Source of the DNA: DATLFA01 sp039934635
Lineage (GTDB): Bacteria > Actinomycetota > Acidimicrobiia > Acidimicrobiales > WLNW01
NCBI GenBank assembly: GCA_039934635.1
Contig: JBDTLT010000289.1
Location: 1 to 6,377 of the forward strand
Reading direction: 5' to 3'
DNA: 6,377 nucleotides
Shown here: one piece after another, positions 1-4,827 of the stretch
Layout of the letters: the number at the start of each line of letters is the position of its first letter
Position numbering within the stretch: position 1 is the first letter of the stretch
Made by a program: the position numbers and the translations under genes
Notes under the pieces: generated by a model
What the model was told of the DNA's origin: nothing
The model's database searches: none
Seen by the model: only the letters and a program-made list of their open reading frames with translations

Positions 1-1
1 G

Positions 2-136
2 GGCCGGTGGCCCGAGCACTTCGCATTTGCCCACGTCATCGCCCTATTCTCGCTGGTCATGCTGGGCCTACTGGCGGCCCCCAACCGCCGTGGCGGCACG
101 ACGTCGCAGACCACGCGATCGCGGCCCAACGCCTGA
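2..136 (+). CDS. C-terminal end of a membrane protein (partial)
   Basis: Reading frame 2 is open from the left edge to a TGA at 134-136 and gives 44 residues. Nearly all its codons end in G or C, as in the real genes of this window, which supports it over the overlapping frames. The visible part holds one hydrophobic segment (HVIALFSLVMLGLLAA, about residues 11-26), then an arginine-rich polar tail (PNRRGG, then TTSQTTRSRPNA). That is the usual look of a last transmembrane helix with a positively charged cytoplasmic end. The start lies outside the window and the family cannot be told from this fragment. The next gene begins 30 bases downstream on the same strand, so the two could be related in function. 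Such a helix next to an FkbM methyltransferase would suit a surface-polysaccharide gene, but that is a guess. Confidence 0.65.
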   Translation, partial: GRWPEHFAFAHVIALFSLVMLGLLAAPNRRGGTTSQTTRSRPNA

Positions 137-154
137 GGTTTTTCGCGCGTGACG

Positions 155-160
155 TAGCGT
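155..160 (+). promoter_or_regulatory. Candidate -10 box for a leaderless transcript
   Basis: TAGCGT fits the actinobacterial TANNNT -10 pattern and ends 6 bases before the GTG at 167, so transcription would begin at or next to the start codon. There is no Shine-Dalgarno sequence between the box and the GTG, as expected for a leaderless mRNA. No clear -35 box is seen. The match is short and could be chance. Confidence 0.35.
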
Positions 161-166
161 GCATGC

Positions 167-955
167 GTGGCTCTGCAAGCGCGCGTCTTCGACAAGATCC
201 CCGATCGCCTTCTGTACACGTTGCTTGCGTGGCAGTACCGCTCGTTCGAAGCAGAACTGCGTCATCTGCGTGACTACTTCCCGAGCGAAGCGGCCAAGTC
301 CGGCACGGTGGTCGACGTCGGCGCGTGGTGGGGCCCTTGGACGTATTGGCTTTCGCGTAAGGCAGATCGTGTCGTCACCATCGAGCCCGTGCCGCATCTC
401 GCAGCGTTCTTGCGGCGCGTCACCGGGGCGAACGTCGACTTGATCGAAACTGCGTTGTCAGATCGACCCGGCGTGACCGAACTGTTCGTACCGACTGGCG
501 GCAGCGGCAGCGAAGGTCGCTCGACGGTCGAGCCTCGCGTTGCAGTTGGCGAGCGCTCCAAGGTCGAGGTCAAGCTGACTCCGCTCGATGATCTCGATCT
601 CCGCGATGTCGTGTTCGTCAAGATCGATGTCGAAGGCCATGAACTACCCGTACTACGCGGCGCCAATCGAACAATCACGCAACAGCGACCGGTGATCCTC
701 ATCGAGATCGAACAGCGCGGCGACGTCGCGGTGCGCGATGTTTTCGACCACTTCGTCACGCTCGACTACAAGGGCTGGTTTCGTTTCGAACGGCAGTGGC
801 ACCCGATCGCCCAGTTCGACCTCGAGCGCCACCAGCTGAGCGCTCAAGCGACCGTCGAGCGCCGCGGCTATCTCGCGAACTCGCTGCTCGGCACTTCCAA
901 GTACGTGAACAACTTCCTCTTCCTGCCCCCCGGCTCGCCCCCACCGGGACGTTAG
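167..955 (+). CDS. FkbM-family SAM-dependent methyltransferase
   Basis: This 262-residue protein is probably an O-methyltransferase that moves a methyl group from S-adenosylmethionine to a hydroxyl, often on a sugar or secondary metabolite. The substrate cannot be read from the sequence. The SAM-binding motif I region is VVDVGAWWGPWTYWLS (residues 48-63), followed by an acidic loop end TIEPVP (71-76). The FkbM hallmark VFVKIDVEGHELPVLRGA lies at 149-166, followed by a beta strand PVILIEIE (175-182). No signal peptide or membrane segment is seen, so it is likely cytoplasmic. An in-frame TAG at 155-157 rules out a longer upstream start, and GTG 167 is the first possible start. It lacks a ribosome binding site but has a -10-like TAGCGT six bases upstream, which suggests leaderless translation. 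The C-terminal tail is proline/glycine rich (PPGSPPPGR). The family assignment is firm; the substrate is unknown. Confidence 0.9.
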   Translation: MALQARVFDKIPDRLLYTLLAWQYRSFEAELRHLRDYFPSEAAKSGTVVDVGAWWGPWTYWLSRKADRVVTIEPVPHLAAFLRRVTGANVDLIETALSDRPGVTELFVPTGGSGSEGRSTVEPRVAVGERSKVEVKLTPLDDLDLRDVVFVKIDVEGHELPVLRGANRTITQQRPVILIEIEQRGDVAVRDVFDHFVTLDYKGWFRFERQWHPIAQFDLERHQLSAQATVERRGYLANSLLGTSKYVNNFLFLPPGSPPPGR

Positions 956-1037
956 AGGCCTCTCTCCCGATCGGGGGCATACGGCCCAATCCGGGCAATT
1001 CGCCGACCCCGGGGGTTGGGGAAATCGGCCCATCACG
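956..1037. other. Intergenic palindromes after the methyltransferase gene
   Basis: No gene is seen between 956 and the uORF at 1117. Just after the FkbM stop lie GAGGCCTC (955-962) and CCCGATCGGG (966-975). Further on, CCCAA (985-989) can pair with TTGGG (1016-1020), and CCCC/GGGGG abut at 1007-1015. These short GC-rich structures may end transcription of the upstream gene. None has a U-tract and none is long, so this is a weak terminator call. Confidence 0.25.
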
Positions 1038-1077
1038 AAATAATTACTTGACGAACCTCCACCTCTCGTGGTCGAGT
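1038..1077 (+). promoter_or_regulatory. whiB7 promoter with AT-rich WhiB7-type activator site
   Basis: TTGACG at 1048-1053 is a near-consensus -35 box. Immediately upstream, 1038-1046 is nine A/T bases in a row (AAATAATTA), which stands out in this GC-rich DNA. The best -10 is TCGAGT (1072-1077, spacing 18), with only a partial match to TATAAT. In mycobacteria, WhiB7 binds sigma-A and uses its AT-hook on AT-rich DNA just upstream of the -35 box, and it activates its own gene. The arrangement here matches that design: a good -35, a poor -10 and an adjacent AT block. The start of transcription would be near 1084, giving a leader of about 325 bases before whiB7. Confidence 0.65.
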
Positions 1078-1116
1078 GTCCAAGCCCAAGTTGGGCGCAC
1101 ACAGAAAGGCGCAGCG

Positions 1117-1284
1117 ATGCGCAGCCTCATGACCCTCAACTCGACGCAAGCCCGGCACCACGTGCCAGCCGCGTCGCGTATTTGGGGTCATAGCGACGCA
1201 ATGTGGTGCACGCAGATGGTTACCAATCCGTTTGCCTACGCCACCAAGCGTCTCCCGCGGCCGAAGGAGCTGTTGCTCACCTGA
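1117..1284 (+). CDS. uORF / leader peptide upstream of whiB7
   Basis: A 55-residue ORF, ATG to TGA, preceded at 7 bases by AGAAAGG (1103-1109), a perfect match to the actinobacterial anti-Shine-Dalgarno sequence. That is the best ribosome binding site in the window, so it is very likely translated. The peptide begins MRSLMTLNST and ends RLPRPKELLLT. It contains one cysteine (C31), two tryptophans and a basic, proline-containing C-terminal part. I recognise no domain, signal peptide or membrane segment. Its stop codon (1282-1284) sits in the apical loop of a hairpin that competes with the terminator 28 bases downstream. Its likely role is therefore to report translation efficiency and not to supply a working protein. 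An earlier in-frame ATG-free extension back into the FkbM gene is not supported, and the internal ATG at 1129 lacks its own ribosome binding site. Confidence 0.7.
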   Translation: MRSLMTLNSTQARHHVPAASRIWGHSDAMWCTQMVTNPFAYATKRLPRPKELLLT

Positions 1285-1322
1285 TGGTGAACCCACAACA
1301 GCGAAGTCCTGAGGCCGCCGGA
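1253..1322 (+). promoter_or_regulatory. Antiterminator hairpin enclosing the uORF stop codon
   Basis: These pairings are read by eye. TCACC (1277-1281) pairs with GGTGA (1286-1290), leaving the loop TGAT that holds the uORF stop. GCTGTTG (1269-1275) pairs with CAACAGC (1296-1302). AGGA (1265-1268) pairs with TCCT (1307-1310). A tandem G-A mismatch follows (1263-1264 with 1311-1312). GCGGCC (1257-1262) pairs with GGCCGC (1313-1318). After one C-C mismatch, TCC (1253-1255) pairs with GGA (1320-1322). The outer half uses the whole 5' arm of the terminator, so the two folds exclude each other. A ribosome ending at 1282-1284 would cover and melt this hairpin, favouring termination. Absent or early-stalled ribosomes would allow it, favouring read-through into whiB7. 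No folding energy was computed. Confidence 0.65.
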
Positions 1323-1347
1323 AAATCCGGCGGCCTTTCTGGTTTTT
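1312..1347 (+). terminator. Intrinsic terminator (attenuator) before whiB7
   Basis: AGGCCGCCGGA (1312-1322) and TCCGGCGGCCT (1326-1336) form a perfect 11-bp stem with an AAA loop. The run TTTCTGGTTTTT (1336-1347) follows. This is a textbook Rho-independent terminator and by far the strongest in the window. It lies between the uORF and whiB7 with no other gene between, so its natural role is attenuation of whiB7. Confidence 0.9.
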
Positions 1348-1408
1348 CCACCACTGCAAGTTCCAACTGAAGCGAAATATCCACCACGCAAACGAGGGAG
1401 AAGGCGAG

Positions 1409-1750
1409 ATGATCGCCCCCGAGACCACCACACTGACCATCGACTGGATGCTGGACGCAACCTGCCGCAACGAGGGCATCCCGACTTCGCTGTTCTTCTC
1501 GGAGGATCTCGGTGAAATCGCGCAGGCCAAGGCCATTTGCGCGACCTGCCCGGCGATGGTGCCCTGCCTCGAGGGCGCCATCGCCCGCGCCGAGCCCTGG
1601 GGCGTATGGGGAGGCCAACTGCTTCTCAACGGCAAGGTGCTCGCAGTGAAGCGGCGTCGTGGCCGGCCGCGCAAGCATCCCCGTCCGGAGGACGAGGTGC
1701 CCATGCTGCCGGTTCCGGAGCACCTCAGCGCGTTCGTCCGCAGCGCATAG
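1409..1750 (+). CDS. whiB7: WhiB7-type [4Fe-4S] transcriptional regulator with AT-hook
   Basis: This 113-residue protein of the WhiB-like family has four cluster-binding cysteines at C19, C44, C47 and C53 (CATCPAMVPC gives the CxxCx5C part). The G[VI]WGG turn appears as EPWGVWGG (62-69). A basic AT-hook, KRRRGRPRK (81-89), follows. EPWGVWGG plus KRxRGRPRK is the WhiB7 signature: Mycobacterium tuberculosis WhiB7 has nearly the same two blocks. WhiB7 binds the principal sigma factor and, through the AT-hook, AT-rich DNA next to the -35 box, turning on intrinsic antibiotic-resistance and ribosome-protection genes. About 24 residues (90-113) follow the AT-hook here, a tail longer than in the mycobacterial protein (about 92 residues in all). 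ATG 1409 is preceded by a strong AGGGAGAAGG (1395-1404). Expression is probably controlled by the attenuator upstream and by autoactivation at the AT-rich promoter. Other WhiB paralogues lack the AT-hook, so the subfamily call is good. Confidence 0.9.
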   Translation: MIAPETTTLTIDWMLDATCRNEGIPTSLFFSEDLGEIAQAKAICATCPAMVPCLEGAIARAEPWGVWGGQLLLNGKVLAVKRRRGRPRKHPRPEDEVPMLPVPEHLSAFVRSA

Positions 1751-1758
1751 CGAGGAGA

Positions 1759-1791
1759 GGCGGCACGCCGCAAACGACGCGGCGTGCCGCC
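1759..1791 (+). terminator. Hairpin terminator after whiB7, without a U-tract
   Basis: GGCGGCACGCCGC (1759-1771) and GCGGCGTGCCGCC (1779-1791) form a perfect 13-bp stem with a 7-base loop AAACGAC, starting 8 bases after the whiB7 stop. No T-run follows. Such U-poor hairpins are common at gene ends in high-GC actinobacteria. The inverted repeat could alternatively be a protein-binding site. Confidence 0.65.
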
Positions 1792-1885
1792 CGGCAACCG
1801 CAGACCGCAAGAGACGGGTCGGGGCAACGACTAGCGAGCCCCGGCCTGTCGAGCGGTCTGCGGTCGGCGTCAGTGGATACGCCGG

Positions 1886-1891
1886 TAACGT
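1886..1891 (+). promoter_or_regulatory. Candidate -10 box for the thioredoxin-ccdA operon
   Basis: TAACGT fits TANNNT and ends 8 bases before the GTG at 1900. No Shine-Dalgarno sequence precedes any of the possible GTG starts (1873, 1900, 1921), so leaderless expression from this box is the simplest reading, and it favours the start at 1900. No clear -35 box is seen. Confidence 0.3.
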
Positions 1892-1899
1892 TCGTTGTC

Positions 1900-2409
1900 G
1901 TGGCCGCTCGATATCGCTTCGTGATAGTGGCCGCCGCGATGGTCTTCTTGGTCGGCGTCTCGGCCGGCTGCGGCGACAGTGGCCGCGATGGTGGCGCAGC
2001 CGATATCGGTCCCGGCGAATACGAGACCCTCGACGGCGGCACCGCCTCGTTCGCCGCACTGCAGGGCAAGCCGGTCGTCGTGAACTTCTTCGCCTCGTGG
2101 TGCACGCCGTGTCGCCTCGAGATGCCCGATTTCGAGCGGGTACACGCCAAACTCGGTGACCAGGTGCACTTCGTCGGGCTCAACCTGCAAGAAGACGCCG
2201 GACGCGCCGCGAACGTCATCGCCGACACAAAGGTGACGTACACGATCGGCCTCGATCGCGACGGCTCCATCTATCGCGACTACGGCGGACTCACGATGCC
2301 GACCACCGTGCTGCTCGACGCCAAGGGCGCGGTGGTCACGGTGCACGGTGGTTCCCTCGACAGCGCCGGTCTCACCAAGTTGATCGCCGACAAGCTGGGC
2401 GTCGCGTGA
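1900..2409 (+). CDS. TlpA/ResA-like thioredoxin-fold lipoprotein
   Basis: This 169-residue protein has an N-terminal signal of lipoprotein type: basic residues (MAARYRF), a hydrophobic core (residues 7-20), and VSAGC with the lipid-carrying cysteine at C24. The mature part has a thioredoxin fold: VVVNFFASWCTPCR (59-72) with the redox pair C68/C71, and the cis-proline loop LTMPTT (131-136, P134). It would act outside the cytoplasmic membrane as a thiol-disulfide reductase, for example in cytochrome c maturation or in repair of exported proteins. It overlaps the next gene, a CcdA-like electron carrier, by 4 bases (GTGA), so the two are probably a functional pair. The start is uncertain. The open frame runs back to 1537 inside whiB7, but the signal sequence fixes the start near 1873, 1900 or 1921. 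I chose 1900 because it gives basic residues before the core and has a -10-like box upstream. Confidence 0.88.
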   Translation: MAARYRFVIVAAAMVFLVGVSAGCGDSGRDGGAADIGPGEYETLDGGTASFAALQGKPVVVNFFASWCTPCRLEMPDFERVHAKLGDQVHFVGLNLQEDAGRAANVIADTKVTYTIGLDRDGSIYRDYGGLTMPTTVLLDAKGAVVTVHGGSLDSAGLTKLIADKLGVA

Positions 2410-3281
2410 TCCGGGGCCATCTCGCTCTCGCGTTCAGCGCGGGGATGATCGCCACGGTGAACCCTTGCGGGTTCGCCATGTTGCCGGCGTACCTGTCGTA
2501 TTTCCTCGGGCTCGAGACCGGCGCGCAATCCGCGTGGCGCAACGTCGCCCGCGCGCTGAAGGTGGGCGCCGTGCTCACGCTCGGGTTCATCACCGTGTTC
2601 GGTGTGTTCGGCATCATCCACGAGCAGTTCACACAGTCGTTCAAGAAGTACACGCCCCACGCGACCATCGCCATCGGCGTCGTGCTCGTGGTGCTCGGCA
2701 TCGCCATGTTGCGCGGATTCGAACCCAAGTTGCGTTTGCCGCGACTTGAAAAGGGGGGCGACAGTCGCGAGCTGCCGTCGATGTTCCTCTTCGGCGCGTC
2801 CTACGCGATCGCGTCGCTCGGTTGCACGATCGGCACGTTCGTACTCGCCGTCGCACCGACATTCCGGGAAGAGAACTTCGTCTCGGGCATCGCATCGTTC
2901 GTGTTGTACGGCCTCGGCATGGGCACGGTAGTCATCTTCTTGACCATCGCCACTGCATTGGCCAAGACGTCGTTGCTCAAGGCGCTGCGCAGCATGATGC
3001 CGTATGTCAACCGCATCGCCGGCGTGTTGTTGGTGCCGACCGGGCTGTACCTCGCGTATTACGGATGGTTCGCACTGCGCGTGCAGCAAGGGCGCGTCAC
3101 GCGCGATCCGATCGTGAGCTTTTTCGAGAGCATCCAGAACAACGCGCAGAGCTGGATCAGCGATGTCGGTCCGGTGCGCCTCGGCCTCATCATGACCGTG
3201 CTCATCGGCGCCGCACTGATGATGGCGTATCACTGGCGCCGGCCGTCGACCTCTGATCGCCACGATGTCTCCGTTTCGTGA
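2406..3281 (+). CDS. ccdA: CcdA/DsbD-like transmembrane thiol reductant transporter
   Basis: This 291-residue integral membrane protein would carry electrons from cytoplasmic thioredoxin to a partner outside the membrane. The two membrane cysteines expected of the family are present: C21 in TVNPCGFAMLPAYLSYFLG (residues 17-35) and C140 in SLGCTIGTF (137-145). Hydrophobic segments lie at about 5-35, 50-72, 84-104, 125-152, 159-184, 200-223 and 257-275, giving six core helices plus a possible seventh after a soluble stretch (225-256). The second cysteine lacks the prolines of classic CcdA (PCxGP), and the extra C-terminal helix is also atypical. The GTG start overlaps the stop of the thioredoxin lipoprotein gene (GTGA, 2406-2409), which implies translational coupling and makes that lipoprotein the likely partner. 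No cytochrome c synthase gene (ccsA, resB) is visible, so the final target is open. Confidence 0.87.
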   Translation: MIRGHLALAFSAGMIATVNPCGFAMLPAYLSYFLGLETGAQSAWRNVARALKVGAVLTLGFITVFGVFGIIHEQFTQSFKKYTPHATIAIGVVLVVLGIAMLRGFEPKLRLPRLEKGGDSRELPSMFLFGASYAIASLGCTIGTFVLAVAPTFREENFVSGIASFVLYGLGMGTVVIFLTIATALAKTSLLKALRSMMPYVNRIAGVLLVPTGLYLAYYGWFALRVQQGRVTRDPIVSFFESIQNNAQSWISDVGPVRLGLIMTVLIGAALMMAYHWRRPSTSDRHDVSVS

Positions 3282-3888
3282 GAACCTCGCCCGCGAGGGC
3301 GTGCACGAAGTGCTCGACGTTCGGGGTCCCATCGGCATCATGGCGTTCCACGGCGGTGCGCTCGAGCGCGTCACCGATGTGATCGCGGCCGAAACCGCGC
3401 GCCAGACCGAATCGTCGTACTACGCGGTCTTACATCCCGACGACTCGTTGCATGTGCCGTCGAAGTTCATCGACCCTGCGCACTCGGCCAAGCTCACCAC
3501 GTTCGTGGATCACGTCGACGTGGCCATCGCGATTCACGGCTATGGCCGCCACGACGCGATGTTCCGGGTGTTGCTCGGCGGCACCAACCGCAGGCTCGCG
3601 GCGCACATCGGCGCCCATCTCGAACCGGCACTGCCGAAGTACGAGATCGTCACCGATCTCGCCGCAATCCCCCGCGAGTTGGCCGGGCAACATCCCGACA
3701 ACCCCGTCAATCGAGTCCGCGAAAAGGGTGTGCAGATCGAAGTACCGGCCGCGCTGCGGTGGCACTACGACCACAAGCAATGGAGCGATACGCCCGGTGT
3801 CGGGCGCGCGCCGCAGGTCGTTGCGTTCATCGACGCGCTGTGTCGCGCCGTAACCTGCTGGCCCCGATCAGGGGCGCCCAACCTTTAA
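3265..3888 (+). CDS. Poly-gamma-glutamate hydrolase family protein
   Basis: This 207-residue protein resembles the phage and bacterial gamma-PGA hydrolase family (PghP/YjqB-like, a zinc-dependent fold related to carboxypeptidase A). The blocks recognised in order are MAFHGGALE (26-34), SSYYAV (50-55), SLHVPSKFIDP (61-71), VAIAIHGYG (86-94), VLLGGTNRRLA (102-112), HPDNPVNR (143-150) and KGVQIEVPAALR (154-165). H29, E34 and H91 are likely zinc ligands and E159 a likely catalytic acid; these assignments are inferred by analogy. No signal peptide is seen, so it may act in the cytoplasm. Phage members cut capsular poly-gamma-glutamate, but the substrate of chromosomal copies is largely unknown. 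Its ATG lies 17 bases inside ccdA, suggesting co-transcription, although no functional link to thiol chemistry is evident. The ribosome binding site is poor. The family call is from memory of motifs. Confidence 0.75.
   Translation: MSPFRENLAREGVHEVLDVRGPIGIMAFHGGALERVTDVIAAETARQTESSYYAVLHPDDSLHVPSKFIDPAHSAKLTTFVDHVDVAIAIHGYGRHDAMFRVLLGGTNRRLAAHIGAHLEPALPKYEIVTDLAAIPRELAGQHPDNPVNRVREKGVQIEVPAALRWHYDHKQWSDTPGVGRAPQVVAFIDALCRAVTCWPRSGAPNL
3861..3875 (+). terminator. Short hairpin at the end of the PGA-hydrolase gene
   Basis: GCCCC (3861-3865) and GGGGC (3871-3875) form a 5-bp stem with a GATCA loop, inside the last codons of the gene and followed by CTTTAAT (3883-3889). It might end the three-gene transcript before the next promoter. 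The stem is short and the T-run is weak. Confidence 0.25.
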
Positions 3889-3891
3889 TCT
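3886..3891 (+). promoter_or_regulatory. Candidate -10 box for a leaderless oxidoreductase transcript
   Basis: TAATCT fits TANNNT and ends 6 bases before the GTG at 3898. It overlaps the TAA stop of the preceding gene. No Shine-Dalgarno sequence lies between the box and the GTG. The spacing matches that seen at 155-160. Confidence 0.4.
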
Positions 3892-3897
3892 GACGGC

Positions 3898-4827
3898 GTG
3901 ACTTTCCGCATCTTCATCGAACCCCAACAAGGCGCCAGCTACGAGCGCGTGCTGCGGCTTGCGCACTGCGCCGAACGGCTCGGCTTCGACGGTTTCTTCT
4001 CGTCGGACCACTACTTGAAGATGAGCGCGGTGAGCGGACTGCCCGGGCCACTCGACACGTGGACGACGATGGCCGGCCTGGCCCGTGACACGACCCGGTT
4101 GCGGCTCGGGTCGCTCGTGACGCCGGTGACGTTTCGCAATCCGGGCCCACTCGCCATTGCGGTCGCCCAGATCGACGACATGTCGGGCGGTCGGGTCGAG
4201 TTGGGGATCGGCTCCGGCTGGTTCGAGAACGAACATCACGCCTACGGCATCCCCTTCCCTGCGATCGGCGTGCGCCACCGCATGCTCGAAGAACAATTGG
4301 CCATCATCACCGGCATCTGGGACACGCCCGCCGGTGAGACGTTCCGCTTCGACGGCATCCACTATCAGGTAGACGGGTCGCCCGGGCTGCCGAAACCGCG
4401 GCAACGACCGCGCCTGCCGATCATCATCGGCGGCAAGGGACCAAAGCGCACGCCGCGCCTCGTCGCGACGTACGCGGACGAGTTCAACGTCTCGTTCCCT
4501 CCGATCGATGTCTTCGTGCACCACCGGGACCTGGTACGCGCCGCCTGCGCAGCCCGCCAACGCGATCCCGATTCGCTCGTCTACTCCTGCGCGCTCATCG
4601 TGTGTTGCGGCGCGAGCGAGGCCGAGTTCTTACAACGGGCGCGCGCCATCGAGCGCGATCCCGACGAACTGCGCCGGGTGGGCCTCGCCGGCCTCCCCGG
4701 CGAAGTAGCCGAGCGGATCGCCGCGTATCGAGCCGCCGGCGTCGAGCGCTTCTACCTCCAGACCCTCGACATCGACGACCTCGACCATCTCGAGCTCATC
4801 GCCGCCACCGTGCTCCCCCACGCGTAA
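3898..4827 (+). CDS. LLM-class F420-dependent oxidoreductase
   Basis: This 309-residue protein has the luciferase-like monooxygenase TIM-barrel fold. Family blocks seen are AERLGFDGFFSSDHYLKM (25-42), RLRLGSLVTPVTFRNPGPLA (67-86), DMSGGRVELGIGSGWFE (94-110) and PIIIGGKGPKRTPRLVA (174-190). Length and block order fit the actinobacterial subfamily annotated as F420-dependent. Reduced F420 is therefore the likely cofactor, though FMN cannot be ruled out from sequence alone. The substrate is unknown; the family covers many hydride transfers and oxidations in secondary and xenobiotic metabolism. It lacks a signal peptide, so it should be cytoplasmic. GTG 3898 is the first start after the previous gene's stop and places the family N-terminus (TFRIFIEPQ) correctly. 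It appears to have its own leaderless promoter. Its stop is one base from that of pdxH on the other strand. Confidence 0.9.
   Translation: MTFRIFIEPQQGASYERVLRLAHCAERLGFDGFFSSDHYLKMSAVSGLPGPLDTWTTMAGLARDTTRLRLGSLVTPVTFRNPGPLAIAVAQIDDMSGGRVELGIGSGWFENEHHAYGIPFPAIGVRHRMLEEQLAIITGIWDTPAGETFRFDGIHYQVDGSPGLPKPRQRPRLPIIIGGKGPKRTPRLVATYADEFNVSFPPIDVFVHHRDLVRAACAARQRDPDSLVYSCALIVCCGASEAEFLQRARAIERDPDELRRVGLAGLPGEVAERIAAYRAAGVERFYLQTLDIDDLDHLELIAATVLPHA

Larger units (their letters stand above)
1084..1408 (+). promoter_or_regulatory. whiB7 leader RNA with a uORF attenuator
   Basis: This is the inferred untranslated leader from the promoter to the whiB7 start codon. In order it holds a small hairpin near the predicted 5' end (GCCC 1084-1087 with GGGC 1093-1096, loop AAGTT), a ribosome binding site AGAAAGG (1103-1109), a 55-codon uORF (1117-1284), an antiterminator hairpin around its stop codon, an intrinsic terminator (1312-1347), and a plain 61-base stretch leading to the whiB7 ribosome binding site. 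Mycobacterial whiB7 and Streptomyces wblC leaders are known to carry a uORF and a terminator that respond to translation inhibitors. The same logic can be read here. The exact 5' end is inferred. Confidence 0.7.

Noticed and set aside
7..443. Open frames at 7-273 (plus), 68-397 (minus) and 159-443 (plus)
   Set aside because: They overlap the methyltransferase and the partial membrane protein, lack domains and have poorer third-position bias.
1084..1408. A ligand-binding riboswitch or T-box in the whiB7 leader
   Set aside because: I see no T-box sequence or conserved riboswitch core. A translated uORF feeding a terminator/antiterminator choice explains the layout better.
1537..1899. N-terminal extension of the thioredoxin lipoprotein frame back into whiB7
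   Set aside because: The extra part is out of frame with whiB7, has no similarity to anything recognised, crosses the whiB7 terminator hairpin, and would bury the lipoprotein signal inside the protein.
1033..2059. Long minus-strand open frames across the leader, whiB7 and the signal-peptide region
   Set aside because: They are arginine-rich, have no recognisable domain and run opposite a clear WhiB gene and its leader structures.
2280..3374. Minus-strand open frame of 364 codons, the longest in the window
   Set aside because: It lies opposite the thioredoxin-ccdA-hydrolase genes. Its product is a low-complexity string rich in R, H, D and E with no domain, the usual shadow of a well-biased gene in high-GC DNA.
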